A stretch of DNA of 64,000 nt from [Clostridium] colinum (GCF_940677205.1 NZ_OW712331.1:682001-746000); one strand, 5' to 3'; shown: positions 27,872 to 37,895, numbered from the stretch's first letter. The notes: generated by a model not told the origin, from the letters alone. Translations and numbers: made by a program.

Positions 27872-28165
27872 ATGAATAATAATAAGCCAATAAAAGATAA
27901 AAAAGCTGTTGCTATAAAATATAATTCTCAAATGATAGCACCTAAGGTTGTTGCAAAAGGTCAAGGATACGTAGCAGAAAAAATATTAGAAAATGCTAGA
28001 GATTCTAATGTTACTATATATGAAAATAAAGAATTAGTAGAAGAACTTGATAAAATAGACTCAGGGCTTAATATTCCTCCACATCTTTATGAGGTTGTAG
28101 CCCAAGTTTTATTATTTGTAAGCAACTTAGATAAAAGACAGGAATATATGAAAAATGGAAAATAA
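27872..28165 (+). CDS. FlhB C-terminal-domain homologue (YlqH-like)
   Basis: 97 aa matching only the cytoplasmic, substrate-switch domain of FlhB/EscU (AVAIKYNSQMIAPKVVAKGQG ... HLYEVVAQVLLFV). The autocleavage NPTH motif is replaced by YNSQM, so self-cleavage is not expected. Such stand-alone copies sit beside rnhB in Bacillus and clostridia (ylqH) without a known role. No flagellar genes are present in the window. It overlaps the next gene by 11 bp. Confidence 0.82.
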   Translation: MNNNKPIKDKKAVAIKYNSQMIAPKVVAKGQGYVAEKILENARDSNVTIYENKELVEELDKIDSGLNIPPHLYEVVAQVLLFVSNLDKRQEYMKNGK

Positions 28166-28499
28166 TAGACAAAAAGGAAAAGTTGCAGAAAAAAAGGCTA
28201 TTGATTTTTTATTAAATAAAGGTTATTCTATTATAGCCACTAATTATCAAAAAAAGTTTGGAGAAATAGATATTATAGCAAAGAAAGACACATATATATT
28301 TTTTGTAGAGGTCAAATATAGAAAAAATATTGACAAAGGCTATCCTAGAGAAGCAGTTTCTAGAAAAAAACAAGAAAAAATAAAAGCAACTGCTCTTTGT
28401 TATATAACTGAAAATAATTTAACCAACGTAGATTTTTGCTTTGACGTAATAGAGATTATAGGGGATAATATTATACATATAGAAAGTGCTTTTTATTGA
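28155..28499 (+). CDS. YraN/UPF0102-family endonuclease-like protein
   Basis: 114 aa with a restriction-enzyme-like core: GKVAEKKAIDFLLNKGY, FGEIDIIAKK, FFVEVKYRKN (E-x-D...E-x-K nuclease pattern). The family is conserved beside rnhB and thought to act in DNA recombination or repair; its exact activity is not established. Overlaps the ylqH-like gene, with the ATG inside its last codons. Confidence 0.88.
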   Translation: MENNRQKGKVAEKKAIDFLLNKGYSIIATNYQKKFGEIDIIAKKDTYIFFVEVKYRKNIDKGYPREAVSRKKQEKIKATALCYITENNLTNVDFCFDVIEIIGDNIIHIESAFY

Positions 28500-28507
28500 G
28501 GTGTTTT

Positions 28508-29317
28508 ATGTTATTAAATAAAAAAGGTGATTTAAAATATTATACATTTGAAAACATAGGAAATATAAAGGAAGTTAAACACTGTTTTTCAACTAAATTT
28601 GGTGGAGTATCTACTGGATTTTATGAAAGTATGAATCTTCATTTTAGAGATGATAAAAAAGAAAATGTTATAAAAAATTATGAAATAATATGTAGTGCAA
28701 TAGGTCTTGATTATAAAAATACTGTTTTTTCGAATCAAGTTCATAGTGATAAAGTATATAAAGTTACTAAAGATGACATTGGAAAAGGGCTTTTAAAGGA
28801 GAGTGATATAAAAGGATATGATGCACTTATAACAAATGAAAAAGATATTGTTTTAGTAACATTTTATGCCGATTGTGTTCCTATATTTATAGTAGATAAT
28901 GTAAATAAAGCTATAGGTATTGCTCATAGCGGTTGGCGTGGAACAGTTAAAGAGATAGGCGCTAAAACAGTGAATAAAATGGTTAAAGAATATGGCTCTA
29001 ATCCAAAAGATTTAATAATTGGTATAGGACCTTCTATAGAAAAATGTTGTTTTCAAGTAGGAGAAGAAGTTGTAAATGAATTTAGACAAAATTTATCATT
29101 TTCAAATAAATATATTTTTGACGATGAAAATTGCAAAAATAAATATAAAATAGATTTACAAAAAATAATTAAACAAACTATAATAAATAGTGGAGTTTTA
29201 GAAAAAAATATAGAAATTAGCAAACTTTGTACTATGTGTAATAAAGATATATTTTTTTCTCATAGAGCTATGGGAAATGAAAGAGGAAGCCTTGCCGGTA
29301 TAATTAGTTTTCAATAA
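28508..29317 (+). CDS. pgeF: Multicopper-oxidase-like laccase domain protein (PgeF/YfiH family)
   Basis: 269 aa. Metal-site motifs are clear: VFSNQVHSD (His), TFYADCVPIF (Cys), AIGIAHSGWRGT (His), GPSIEKCCFQVG and FFSHR. Family members act as purine nucleoside phosphorylases/adenosine deaminases or as peptidoglycan editing factors; the sequence does not choose between these. I start at the ATG at 28508 behind GAGGTG; a TTG four codons earlier overlaps the previous stop and the ribosome site. Confidence 0.88.
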   Translation: MLLNKKGDLKYYTFENIGNIKEVKHCFSTKFGGVSTGFYESMNLHFRDDKKENVIKNYEIICSAIGLDYKNTVFSNQVHSDKVYKVTKDDIGKGLLKESDIKGYDALITNEKDIVLVTFYADCVPIFIVDNVNKAIGIAHSGWRGTVKEIGAKTVNKMVKEYGSNPKDLIIGIGPSIEKCCFQVGEEVVNEFRQNLSFSNKYIFDDENCKNKYKIDLQKIIKQTIINSGVLEKNIEISKLCTMCNKDIFFSHRAMGNERGSLAGIISFQ

Positions 29318-29342
29318 ATAAACTTTGAGGAGTATATATAAG

Positions 29343-30029
29343 ATGAGAGAATTTATAAAAAATGAACTTTTAGGATGGAAAAAAAGTGAGGTTATTTGGT
29401 TAGTTATATCCGTATCAATTATATTAGCTTTATCTATCTACTGGAAAGAAAATGTAATAGGTATAATATCTTCTATAACAGGTATATTATGTGTTGTTTT
29501 AGTTGGTAAAGGTAAAATGTCATCATACATATTTGGACTTATAAATACATCTTTATATGCGTTTATTGCATTTTCATCTAAATTTTATGGAGATGCTATG
29601 TTAAATGCTTTTTATTACGTGCCTATGCAATTTATAGGTTGGGTTATGTGGAAAAAGAAAATTAGTGCCAAAAATTATGAAGTAGAAAAAGAAAGATTGA
29701 CAATAAAAGAAAATTTTATATATTTATCTATAACAAGTATTATAATAATAATTTATGGGTTTATATTATCTAAATTGGGAGGAAGATTACCTTATATAGA
29801 CAGTATTTCAACTTGTTTAAGTATTTTAGCTATGATTTTTACAGTTAAACGTTTAATGGAGCAATGGGTATTATGGATTATTATAAATGCTGTATCTATA
29901 TATATGTGGGTTGATACCTTTATACAAAATCAAAGTGATGTTGCTACTCTTTTAATGTGGATAGTATATTTTATAAACTCAGTTATTATGTTAATAAAAT
30001 GGATAAAAGATACAAAACCTAATGATTAA
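29343..30029 (+). CDS. pnuC: PnuC-type vitamin transporter (nicotinamide riboside family)
   Basis: 228 aa, about seven membrane segments. Family hallmarks include SSYIFGLINTSLYAFIAF, KFYGDAMLNAFYYVPMQFIGW with the W/Q/N pore residues, and QWVLWIIINAVSIYMW. Imports nicotinamide riboside by facilitated diffusion in known members. Some relatives carry thiamine or riboflavin, and no riboswitch is visible to decide. Start ATG at 29343 behind GAGGAG. Confidence 0.9.
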   Translation: MREFIKNELLGWKKSEVIWLVISVSIILALSIYWKENVIGIISSITGILCVVLVGKGKMSSYIFGLINTSLYAFIAFSSKFYGDAMLNAFYYVPMQFIGWVMWKKKISAKNYEVEKERLTIKENFIYLSITSIIIIIYGFILSKLGGRLPYIDSISTCLSILAMIFTVKRLMEQWVLWIIINAVSIYMWVDTFIQNQSDVATLLMWIVYFINSVIMLIKWIKDTKPND

Positions 30030-30051
30030 TCAAAAAAGTAGAAAGGAGTAG

Positions 30052-30070
30052 TCAAAACAAATAGTTTTGA
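30052..30070 (+). promoter_or_regulatory. Hairpin between ribosome site and start codon of the DUF512 gene
   Basis: TCAAAAC (30052-30058) and GTTTTGA (30064-30070) form a perfect 7-bp stem with an AAATA loop. The only good Shine-Dalgarno (AAGGAG, 30043-30048) is 31 bases from the TTG start. If the hairpin forms, the effective spacing shrinks to about 12 bases. Confidence 0.5.
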
Positions 30071-30079
30071 TGTTGTGAA

Positions 30080-31417
30080 TTGAACGAAAGAGAACCAGAA
30101 AAAATTGGAAAAAATCAAAATATTATAATAAAGGTAGAAAAAGATAGTATAGCAGAAGAAATGGGGATAGAACCAGGAGATATACTTGTTAGTATAAATG
30201 ATACATATATAAAAGATGTTTTAGATTATAGATACCTTATACAAGATGAATATATAAATGTTGTTATAAGAAAGCCCAATAATGAAGAATGGGAATTAGA
30301 AATAGAAAAAGATGATTTTGAAGACTTGGGTATAGTTTTTGAAAGTGGGCTTATGGATAAAGCTAAAAGTTGTTCTAATAAATGTATATTTTGCTTTATT
30401 GACCAAAACCCTAAGGGTATGAGAAAAACAATATATTTTAAAGATGATGATTCTAGGTTATCTTTTTTACAAGGTAATTATATAACTCTTACTAATATGA
30501 AAGATGAAGATTTAGACCGTATTATTTTTTATCATCTATCACCTATAAATATATCGGTGCACGCAACAGACACAGAAATTAGAAAGTTTATGTTAAAAAA
30601 CCCAAATTCTGTTAAAATTATGCATCAAATAGAAAAATTAGCAAATGCTAATATAAAGATGAATTTTCAAATAGTTTTATGTAAAGATGTAAATGATAAA
30701 CATATATTAGATAAAAGTATAGAAGATTTAAGCAAATATGTACATTTAGGGTGTAGTATGGCTATTGTTCCATTAGGTGTAACAAAATATAGAGATAATT
30801 TACCACAAATAGAGAGCTTTTCTAAAGAAGATAGCTTAAATATTATAAAACAAGTAGAGGCTTGGCAAGAAAAATTACAGAAAAAATATGGAACAAAGTT
30901 TGTATTTTTATCAGATGAATTTTATTTAAAGGCCGATATAAATCTACCTAATGGAGATTATTATGAAGGATACCCACAATTAGAAAATGGTGTGGGTATG
31001 ATAACATTAATGGAAGAGGAATTTTTTGAATATTTTAATACATTAAAAGGGGATAACATTAAACGAGTTTATTCTGTAGCAACAGCTAAATTGGCTTATC
31101 CTCTTATAAAAAAATTATGTGATAAAATATGTGAAAAATTTAGTAATACTAAAATTAATGTGTATGAAATAAGAAATGACTTTTTTGGAAAAACAATAAC
31201 AGTATCGGGGCTTTTAACAGGTGGTGATATAGTAAATCAGTTAAAAGATAAAGAGCTTGGAGATATATTATTTTTACCAGAAAATTGTGTAAGAGCAGAT
31301 GATACAGTTTTGCTAGATGATATGGACATAACAGATATAGAAAGAGAACTTAATATAAAAGTTTGCTTGTCCAAAGATAATGGGGCAGATTTTATAAAAC
31401 AATTTATAGGAGGATAA
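30080..31417 (+). CDS. DUF512 radical-SAM protein with N-terminal PDZ domain
   Basis: 445 aa. Residues ~10-80 form a PDZ-like domain ([22 protein letters not shown]). The radical-SAM cluster motif follows as [11 protein letters not shown] (CxxxCxxC), and the C-terminal half is the DUF512 region ([32 protein letters not shown]). The family is conserved directly upstream of der in clostridia; its reaction is unknown. The frame is closed by a TGA at 30068, and TTG at 30080 is the only plausible start before the PDZ domain, which makes the distant ribosome site notable. Confidence 0.9.
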   Translation: MNEREPEKIGKNQNIIIKVEKDSIAEEMGIEPGDILVSINDTYIKDVLDYRYLIQDEYINVVIRKPNNEEWELEIEKDDFEDLGIVFESGLMDKAKSCSNKCIFCFIDQNPKGMRKTIYFKDDDSRLSFLQGNYITLTNMKDEDLDRIIFYHLSPINISVHATDTEIRKFMLKNPNSVKIMHQIEKLANANIKMNFQIVLCKDVNDKHILDKSIEDLSKYVHLGCSMAIVPLGVTKYRDNLPQIESFSKEDSLNIIKQVEAWQEKLQKKYGTKFVFLSDEFYLKADINLPNGDYYEGYPQLENGVGMITLMEEEFFEYFNTLKGDNIKRVYSVATAKLAYPLIKKLCDKICEKFSNTKINVYEIRNDFFGKTITVSGLLTGGDIVNQLKDKELGDILFLPENCVRADDTVLLDDMDITDIERELNIKVCLSKDNGADFIKQFIGG

Positions 31418-31421
31418 AAAA

Positions 31422-32747
31422 ATGGCAAAACCAATAGTTGCAGTAGTTGGGAGACCTAATGTAGGTAAATCTACTTTATTTAATAGGATAGCTGAAGAAA
31501 GAATATCTATTGTAGAAGATACACCAGGTGTAACAAGAGATAGAATATATGCTGAGGCAGAATGGCTTAATCATAAATTTACATTAATAGACACAGGTGG
31601 GCTTGAGCCAGAAAGTGATGATATTATTTTAAAACAAATGTATACACAAGCACAAATTGCTATTGAAACAGCAGATGTTATATTATTTGTTGTAGATATA
31701 AAAACTGGTGTAACAGATGCAGATATGCAAGTAGCTAATATTTTAAGAAAAGCAAATAAACCAGTTGTTTTGGCAGTAAACAAAATGGACGATTTAAGAA
31801 AATATGGTATGGATATTTATGAGTTTTATCAACTTGGAATAGGAGAGCCTTTTGGTGTATCTGCAGGACAAGCTATAGGGCTTGGTGACCTTTTAGATGA
31901 AGTAGTTAAAAATTTTCCTAAAGATATAGAATATGATGAAGAAGATGATACTATAAAAGTTGCTATTATAGGTAAGCCTAATGTAGGTAAATCATCATTA
32001 GTAAATAGAATACTTGGAGAAGAAAGAGTTATTGTTAGTGATATTGCAGGTACAACAAGAGATGCAATAGATACACCTTATGAAAAAGATGGACAAAAGT
32101 ATGTATTTATTGATACTGCTGGTATGAGAAGACAAAGCAAGATTAAAGAAAGTATAGAAAAATATAGTATAATAAGAGCAGTGGCGGCAGTTGAAAGAGC
32201 AGATGTATGCATACTTATGATAAATGCAACAGAAGGTATAACAGACCAAGATACCAAAATAGCTGGTATTGCCCACGAAGCAGGTAAACCTACAATAATT
32301 GTTGTTAATAAGTGGGATTTGATAGAAAAAGATAATAAAACTATGAATAATTTTATAAAAGAAATAGATAAAGAATTTAAGTATATGTCTTATGCACCTA
32401 AAATGTTTATATCTGCATTAACAGGGCAAAGAGTTCATAAACTTTTTGAAACTATAAATTATTGTAGCCAAAATAGTACAAGGCGTATATCAACAGGTAT
32501 GTTAAATGATGTTTTAATAGAGGCTATGGCACTTAATCAACCACCAGCAGAAAAAGGACGTCTTTTAAAAATATATTATATAACACAAGTTTCTGTAAAG
32601 CCTCCTACATTTATATTATTTGTAAATGATACAGAGCTTTTACATTTTTCATATAAAAGATATATAGAAAATCAATTGAGAGAAGCATTTGGATTTAGTG
32701 GAACACCTATACATTTTATAGCTAGAAATAAGTCTGAAAGGAACTAA
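31422..32747 (+). CDS. der: Ribosome-assembly GTPase Der (EngA)
   Basis: 441 aa with two tandem G domains: [17 protein letters not shown] and [17 protein letters not shown], then the KH-like C-terminal domain ([21 protein letters not shown]). Essential for 50S subunit maturation. Four bases after the DUF512 gene with AGGAGG, so co-translated in one operon. Confidence 0.98.
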   Translation: MAKPIVAVVGRPNVGKSTLFNRIAEERISIVEDTPGVTRDRIYAEAEWLNHKFTLIDTGGLEPESDDIILKQMYTQAQIAIETADVILFVVDIKTGVTDADMQVANILRKANKPVVLAVNKMDDLRKYGMDIYEFYQLGIGEPFGVSAGQAIGLGDLLDEVVKNFPKDIEYDEEDDTIKVAIIGKPNVGKSSLVNRILGEERVIVSDIAGTTRDAIDTPYEKDGQKYVFIDTAGMRRQSKIKESIEKYSIIRAVAAVERADVCILMINATEGITDQDTKIAGIAHEAGKPTIIVVNKWDLIEKDNKTMNNFIKEIDKEFKYMSYAPKMFISALTGQRVHKLFETINYCSQNSTRRISTGMLNDVLIEAMALNQPPAEKGRLLKIYYITQVSVKPPTFILFVNDTELLHFSYKRYIENQLREAFGFSGTPIHFIARNKSERN

Positions 32748-32752
32748 ATAAA

Positions 32753-33373
32753 ATGGAAAGAGTTTTAAGCTTTATTATTGGTTATTTTATAGGTTGTATA
32801 CAGTCTGCTTTTATTGTAGGTAAAATAGTTGGTAAAATAGATATAAGAGAGCATGGCAGTGGTAATGCAGGTATGACAAATGTTACTAGAGTGCTTGGAG
32901 CGAAAGCTGGTATATTTGTATTTATTTTTGACATATTAAAAGGACTTATTGCTTTTAATCTTTGTAACTTTATTTTTAGTGGAAACCTATTTTTAAGTGG
33001 TGGCTCTGTGTTATATGGTGTTTATGCCGGATTTGGAGCTATTATAGGGCACGATTTTCCTTTTTATTTAAAATTTAAAGGGGGGAAAGGCGTTGCTACT
33101 ACTTTAGGATTTTTACTTTTTGTAAATCCAACTATTGCTATAATAACTTATGTTATTGGATTTCTAGTTGCTTATATATCAAAATATATATCTTTAGCAT
33201 CTTTAGTTATGACTTTTGTTTTTTTCATACTTATGATAATTGTAAAAATGCCTATTGAAGAAATAATTATTATGGCAATGGTTATGATTTTATGTTATTA
33301 TCAACATAGAGAAAATATAAAAAGGCTTATTAAAGGAGAAGAAAGAAAATTTTCTTTTAAAAATAATAATTAG
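32753..33373 (+). CDS. plsY: Glycerol-3-phosphate acyltransferase PlsY
   Basis: 206 aa, five to six membrane segments. Conserved motifs are the REHGSGNAGMTNVTRVLG-type segment (IREHGSGNAGMTN), KGGKGVATTLG and the C-terminal YQHRENIKRL. It uses acyl-phosphate to acylate glycerol-3-phosphate, the first step of phospholipid synthesis. The next gene supplies its substrate. Confidence 0.96.
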   Translation: MERVLSFIIGYFIGCIQSAFIVGKIVGKIDIREHGSGNAGMTNVTRVLGAKAGIFVFIFDILKGLIAFNLCNFIFSGNLFLSGGSVLYGVYAGFGAIIGHDFPFYLKFKGGKGVATTLGFLLFVNPTIAIITYVIGFLVAYISKYISLASLVMTFVFFILMIIVKMPIEEIIIMAMVMILCYYQHRENIKRLIKGEERKFSFKNNN

Positions 33374-33422
33374 GTATAATATTATTATAATTTATATGTA
33401 TAATTTGAAGGGAGGAAATTTT

Positions 33423-34430
33423 ATGAATATAGGTGTTGTTGGAGCAGGTAGCTGGGGAACAGCCCTTGCTTATTTACTTGATAAAAATGGTCATAATGTT
33501 ACTATTTGGGGCTTTAATAAAGATGAAGTAGAAGCTTTAAATAATGATAGAGAAAATAAAAAATTTTTACCCGGAGTTAAGTTATCAGATAATCTAAAAG
33601 TTACAAATATTGATGAAGACTTAAAAGATATGGAAATGATTATTTTAGCAGTTCCTTCTAAAGCTGTTAGAGAAATAAGCGAAAGATTTAAAAATACATT
33701 TAATGATGGTAGAATAATTGTAAATGTAGCTAAAGGATTAGAAGAAGGAACATTATTTAGATTATCTCAAGTTATACAAGAGGTTATACCTAATAGTAAA
33801 GTTGCAGTTTTATCTGGTCCTAGCCACGCAGAAGAGGTAGGAAAAGATATGGCTACGGCTTGTGTTGCATCGGCTTATGATATAGAAGTAGCTAAAAAAG
33901 TACAAGATGTTTTTATGAGTGTTACGTTTAGAGTATATACTAATATGGATATAATAGGAGTAGAGCTAGGTGGGGCTTTAAAAAATCTTATAGCTTTAGC
34001 GGCAGGAGCATCTGATGGTTGTGGCTTTGGAGATAATACAAAATCTGCTCTTATGACAAGGGGTATGACTGAAATAGCAAGACTTGGAATGGCTATGGGA
34101 GCGAAAAGAGAAACTTTTTCAGGGCTTACAGGTATAGGAGATTTAATAGTTACTTGTACAAGTATGCATAGTAGAAATAGACGAGCAGGTATGCTTTTAG
34201 GACAAGGCAAAACATTAGAAGAAACATTAGATGAAATAAAAATGGTTGTAGAAGGTGTAAATACAGCGAAAGCAGCTTATGATTTATCTAAAAAATACAA
34301 TGTTGATATGCCTATAACAACAGAGATTAATGAAGTATTATATAATAATAAAAATACTAGAGATGCAGTTATTACTCTTATGACAAGAAATAAAACAGAT
34401 GAACAAGAAGAACCAAATCTTTTAGCTTAG
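33423..34430 (+). CDS. gpsA: Glycerol-3-phosphate dehydrogenase [NAD(P)+]
   Basis: 335 aa. NAD-binding start NIGVVGAGSWGTALA, the catalytic Lys region GGALKNLIALAAGASDG, and GLTGIGDLIVTCTS. It makes glycerol-3-phosphate from dihydroxyacetone phosphate for PlsY. ATG at 33423 behind AGGGAGG; an ATG nine codons upstream precedes that site and is not used. Confidence 0.97.
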   Translation: MNIGVVGAGSWGTALAYLLDKNGHNVTIWGFNKDEVEALNNDRENKKFLPGVKLSDNLKVTNIDEDLKDMEMIILAVPSKAVREISERFKNTFNDGRIIVNVAKGLEEGTLFRLSQVIQEVIPNSKVAVLSGPSHAEEVGKDMATACVASAYDIEVAKKVQDVFMSVTFRVYTNMDIIGVELGGALKNLIALAAGASDGCGFGDNTKSALMTRGMTEIARLGMAMGAKRETFSGLTGIGDLIVTCTSMHSRNRRAGMLLGQGKTLEETLDEIKMVVEGVNTAKAAYDLSKKYNVDMPITTEINEVLYNNKNTRDAVITLMTRNKTDEQEEPNLLA

Positions 34431-34438
34431 GTGATATA

Positions 34439-34750
34439 ATGAATCTAAAATTTTATAAAAACCTATATTTATATAAAAATATATCTAACAAAGATGAAAT
34501 AATTGAAAAAATTAAAAATAATATTAATATATTTGACTTGTATTTAGTATGTATATCTAAAAATATTAATCATACATTTGAAATATTTTCTTTAACAGAG
34601 GCTTTTAAAGATAGATATAAAAATAAAGATTATACTGTAATAGGTATGGCGTATGGTAAAAATCAAGCATTTATATTGATAAAAGATATTTTTCAAGATA
34701 ATATAAAAGACATAAATCATATAAAACAAAAATTTATAAAAAACAAATAA
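34439..34750 (+). CDS. Small conserved-looking protein of unknown function
   Basis: 103 aa, eight bases after gpsA. The opening (LKFYKNLYLYKNI) and the later YTVIGMAYGKNQAFILIKDIFQD look like an ordered, mixed alpha/beta cytoplasmic protein. There is no signal peptide or membrane span. Small genes of this kind occur between gpsA and ytfJ in related clostridia, but I recognise no domain. Confidence 0.7.
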   Translation: MNLKFYKNLYLYKNISNKDEIIEKIKNNINIFDLYLVCISKNINHTFEIFSLTEAFKDRYKNKDYTVIGMAYGKNQAFILIKDIFQDNIKDINHIKQKFIKNK

Positions 34751-34766
34751 TATTATTGGTGATTAT

Positions 34767-35561
34767 ATGAAAATTTTAGCTATTTTATTAGGTTTATTAA
34801 AAATAATAGGTATAATTTTAGCTTTAATATTAATTATCTTTTTTATAATTATTTTTTCTAATATAAAACTTAAAGTTATATTTAAAAAAAATGAAGAAAT
34901 AAGTTATTTTATTAAAGTAAGCTACATTTTTGGATTATTTACCTATATTTTGGACAATAATAAAAATATAAATTGTTTTAAAATTTTGGGTATAAATTTA
35001 CAAAAATTTAAGAAAAATAAAGATATAGATAATAATGAAAAAGAAGAAGTTTATATTTGTTCAGTTGATAAAGAAGAAGAAATAAATAAAAATATTTATA
35101 AAAAGACTGAAAAAAATAAAGATATAAATGAAAAAGTTAATAATAAAAATTTAAAACAAGAAGAAAATACAAAAAAACAACATAATAAAAATAAAAAATT
35201 TTTAAAATTTAAAAATATATTATTATATCCAAATAAAAAAGAAGTAATAAATATAGTTTATTTATTACTTAAAAGGCTTATAAAAGCTATAAAATTTAAA
35301 ATAATAAAAATAAATATTGATTATGGTTTATATGAACCCTTTAAAACTGGAAATACTTGTGGTATAATAAGTTCTATAATACCTTTTTTACCAAAAAAAT
35401 ATATTAAAAATATAAGTATTATGCCAGATTTTGAAAAAGAAGTATTTTTAGCCGATGTAGAAATAAAATGTAAGACAGCTTTAATTAAAATATTATTACC
35501 TATAATTATATTTATTAGTAAAAAACCTATAAGAAAAATTATTTTTAGTAAAGGAGAATGA
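34767..35561 (+). CDS. DUF2953-type membrane protein
   Basis: 264 aa. A double hydrophobic N-terminus (about 3-31) is followed by the family core (LKVIFKKNEEISYFIKVSYIFGLFTYIL), a long Lys/Asn/Glu-rich insertion (about 75-155), and a C-terminal part ending in a hydrophobic segment (IKILLPIIIFISKKP). DUF2953 proteins are found beside ytfJ in spore formers, so a sporulation role is plausible by context only. Confidence 0.8.
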   Translation: MKILAILLGLLKIIGIILALILIIFFIIIFSNIKLKVIFKKNEEISYFIKVSYIFGLFTYILDNNKNINCFKILGINLQKFKKNKDIDNNEKEEVYICSVDKEEEINKNIYKKTEKNKDINEKVNNKNLKQEENTKKQHNKNKKFLKFKNILLYPNKKEVINIVYLLLKRLIKAIKFKIIKINIDYGLYEPFKTGNTCGIISSIIPFLPKKYIKNISIMPDFEKEVFLADVEIKCKTALIKILLPIIIFISKKPIRKIIFSKGE

Positions 35562-35563
35562 TT

Positions 35564-35956
35564 ATGTCAAATCTTAATAGTAGTTTAGAAGTTTTATTTA
35601 GTAAAATGGAAGGATTTATATCTTCTAAAACAGTTGTTGGAGAACCTATCAATATAGGTGATGTAATAATTGTTCCTTTAGTAGATATTTCTGTTGGAGT
35701 TGGAGCTGGCTCTTATGAAAGAAAAGAAAAAAATAATGAAAATTCAGGCGGTGGCTTGGGGGCAAAAATATCTCCTTCGGCTATGCTTGTTGTTCAAAAT
35801 GGCTCTGTACAACTTGTAGATGTTAAAAATCAAAATAGTGTTAACAAACTTATTGATATGGTACCTGGAGTTGTTTCTAAATTTAATATATCATCATTTT
35901 TTAAAAAAGATGATATAGAAGAAAATATAGGAAATGATATAGAAGATAAAGAATAA
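35564..35956 (+). CDS. ytfJ: Sporulation protein YtfJ (GerW)
   Basis: 130 aa. Family signature is complete: [27 protein letters not shown] with [19 protein letters not shown]. YtfJ/GerW is made in the forespore and needed for normal germination of some spore formers. ATG at 35564 sits seven bases behind AAGGAG; the ATG two codons earlier is too close and overlaps the previous stop. Confidence 0.93.
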   Translation: MSNLNSSLEVLFSKMEGFISSKTVVGEPINIGDVIIVPLVDISVGVGAGSYERKEKNNENSGGGLGAKISPSAMLVVQNGSVQLVDVKNQNSVNKLIDMVPGVVSKFNISSFFKKDDIEENIGNDIEDKE

Positions 35957-35973
35957 TTTTTGGAGGAAATTTT

Positions 35974-37509
35974 ATGAAGCACGAGCTTATAATTGTTTTA
36001 GACTTTGGTGGTCAATACAACCAACTTATAGCTAGGAGAGTTAGAGATTTAAATGTTTATTGTGAGGTGTTACCATATGATACACCTGTAGAAGAAATTA
36101 AGGCGAAAAATCCTAAAGGAATTATATTTACTGGAGGTCCTAGCGTTGTAACAGAAGAAGATGCACCTATTGTAGATAAAGAGATATTTGAAATAGGTGT
36201 ACCTGTTTTTGGCATATGTTATGGTTGTCAGCTTATGGGATATTTAACAGGTGGACAAGTTGGTAAAGCAGATAAAAAAGAATATGGAAAAGCAGAACTA
36301 ACAGTAAATAATACAAATCAATTATTTGAAGGGATAAATAAAAATAGTGTATGTTGGATGAGTCATACTTACTATATTACAGAAGTACCTAAAGGATTTG
36401 AAGTTATAGCTACAACAGATACTTGCCCAACAGCAAGTATATTTAATAAAGAAAAAAATCTTTATGGGGTACAATTCCACCCAGAAGTTGTACATACAGA
36501 ATTTGGTAATGATATTATTAAAAATTTCTTATATAAAATTTGTAAATGTTCTGGAGATTGGGTAATGACAGAAATTGCAAATGAAATGATAAAAAAATTA
36601 AAAGAAAAAATAGGGGATAAAAAAGTTTTATGTGCATTATCTGGTGGTGTAGATTCATCTGTTGCAGCAGTTTTAGTACATAAAGCTATTGGTAAAAATC
36701 TTACTTGTGTTTTTGTTGACCACGGCCTTATGCGTCTTAACGAGGGTGATGAGGTTATGTCTGTTTTTAAAGAACAATTTGATATGAACCTTATACGTGT
36801 TAATGCTGAAGACAGATTTTTAGATAAACTTGCTGGTATATCAGACCCAGAAACTAAAAGAAAGATAATAGGTGAAGAATTTATTAGAGTTTTTGAAGAA
36901 GAAGCTAAAAAAATAGGCTCTGTAGATTTTCTTGTACAAGGAACTATTTATCCAGATGTTATTGAAAGTGGAACTAAAACGTCAGCTGTTATAAAAAGCC
37001 ATCATAATGTAGGAGGGCTACCAGATGTTGTAGACTTTAAAGAGATTATAGAACCTCTTAGAGATTTATTTAAAGATGAAGTTAGAGCAGTTGGTACTGC
37101 TATTGGTATTCCAGATTTTCTTGTGCATAGACAACCATTCCCAGGACCAGGTCTTGCTATAAGAATAATAGGAGATATTACTAAAGAAAAACTTGATATA
37201 CTTAGACAAACAGACTTTGTATTTAGAGATGAGATAGCAAAAGCAGGTCTTGATAGAGAAATTTGGCAATATTTTACAGTATTAACAGGTATTAGAAGCG
37301 TTGGTGTTATGGGTGATGAAAGAACTTATAGCTATACTATCGCCTTAAGAGGTGTTACAAGCCTTGATGCTATGAGTGCAGATTGGGCTAGAATTCCTTA
37401 TGATGTATTGGAAAAAATTAGTGTTAGAATGGTAAATGAAGTACCTAATGTTAATAGAGTAGTATATGATATAACTAGCAAGCCACCAGCAACTATTGAG
37501 TGGGAATAG
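35974..37509 (+). CDS. guaA: GMP synthase (glutamine-hydrolysing)
   Basis: 511 aa, full length. Class I amidotransferase with Cys in FGICYGCQL and His/Glu in VQFHPEV, the ATP-pyrophosphatase P-loop SGGVDSS, and the C-terminal dimerisation domain ending in the conserved PATIEWE. Converts XMP to GMP. No purine riboswitch lies upstream. The 3' end of guaA is a known integration site for mobile elements, which matters for the remnants found just downstream. Confidence 0.98.
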   Translation: MKHELIIVLDFGGQYNQLIARRVRDLNVYCEVLPYDTPVEEIKAKNPKGIIFTGGPSVVTEEDAPIVDKEIFEIGVPVFGICYGCQLMGYLTGGQVGKADKKEYGKAELTVNNTNQLFEGINKNSVCWMSHTYYITEVPKGFEVIATTDTCPTASIFNKEKNLYGVQFHPEVVHTEFGNDIIKNFLYKICKCSGDWVMTEIANEMIKKLKEKIGDKKVLCALSGGVDSSVAAVLVHKAIGKNLTCVFVDHGLMRLNEGDEVMSVFKEQFDMNLIRVNAEDRFLDKLAGISDPETKRKIIGEEFIRVFEEEAKKIGSVDFLVQGTIYPDVIESGTKTSAVIKSHHNVGGLPDVVDFKEIIEPLRDLFKDEVRAVGTAIGIPDFLVHRQPFPGPGLAIRIIGDITKEKLDILRQTDFVFRDEIAKAGLDREIWQYFTVLTGIRSVGVMGDERTYSYTIALRGVTSLDAMSADWARIPYDVLEKISVRMVNEVPNVNRVVYDITSKPPATIEWE

Positions 37510-37527
37510 AAACCAATTAACTAGAAA

Positions 37528-37563
37528 CCCCTATATATCAAGGTATATAGGGGATATTTTTTA
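37528..37563 (+). terminator. guaA terminator
   Basis: CCCCTATATA (37528-37537) with TATATAGGGG (37544-37553), six-base loop, then ATATTTTTT. Confidence 0.88.
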
Positions 37564-37598
37564 TTTAATGATACTAATTTGGTACTAAAAATATTTAT

Positions 37599-37627
37599 TT
37601 GAATTTTTATATATTAATTTGTATAAT
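37599..37627 (+). promoter_or_regulatory. Sigma-A promoter of the type I toxin gene
   Basis: TTGAAT (37599-37604), 17-base spacer, TATAAT (37622-37627). The predicted mRNA has a ~90-base leader before the toxin start. Confidence 0.75.
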
Positions 37628-37679
37628 GTTTTTAGGGTAATTGCATAAGGGGTATGTTTAATTTTTAAAATAGAGTTAG

Positions 37680-37717
37680 CCCCTTTACTTTAACTTTATT
37701 AAACTAGAGTAAAGGGG
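37680..37717 (+). promoter_or_regulatory. Shine-Dalgarno-sequestering stem in the toxin mRNA
   Basis: CCCCTTTACT (37680-37689) pairs perfectly with AGTAAAGGGG (37708-37717), which contains the toxin's ribosome site. An alternative partner for the C-run, AAGGGG, lies at 37647-37652, so the leader could switch between closed and open forms. Such sequestration is typical of type I toxin mRNAs. Confidence 0.7.
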
Positions 37718-37725
37718 GTGTTAAT

Positions 37726-37806
37726 ATGAATATAAAAGATACTTTAGAATTATTATTTATAGGTGGAATGTTCCTCTTAACACTTCTTACATATATAAAA
37801 AAGTAA
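37726..37806 (+). CDS. Type I toxin, putative holin-like hydrophobic peptide
   Basis: 26 aa: a short polar start (MNIKDTLELL), one transmembrane helix (about residues 7-23, with the family-like GGMFLLTLL), and a basic end (TYIKK). This is the pattern of small 'putative holin-like toxin' peptides of type I toxin-antitoxin loci on Firmicute chromosomes and mobile elements. The ribosome site AAAGGGGG is held in a hairpin. A convergent antisense-RNA candidate covers the 3' part of the transcript. Toxicity is inferred. Confidence 0.75.
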   Translation: MNIKDTLELLFIGGMFLLTLLTYIKK

Positions 37807-37895
37807 GAAAAACTAACCACCATGTTGCAACCAGAGTGGCTAAATAAAAAATAAACCATTTGGGGTTAACTATCTTTTATAGTTAACTTACCCTT
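37798..37895 (-). ncRNA. Candidate antisense antitoxin RNA
   Basis: On the minus strand a possible promoter (TTTATT 37925-37930, 17 bases, TATTAT 37902-37907) precedes a ~95-base stretch. It ends in a hairpin TAGCCAC...GTGGTTA (about 37839-37815) followed by GTTTTTC. The RNA would be complementary to the toxin mRNA's 3' untranslated region, as RatA is to txpA mRNA. Ends are estimates and expression is unproven. Confidence 0.5.
37865..37887 (+). terminator. Hairpin ending the toxin mRNA
   Basis: GTTAACTAT with ATAGTTAAC, a perfect 9-bp stem and CTTTT loop. The T-tract is weak. The same palindrome lies at the 5' end of the antisense RNA, where it could seed pairing. Confidence 0.5.
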
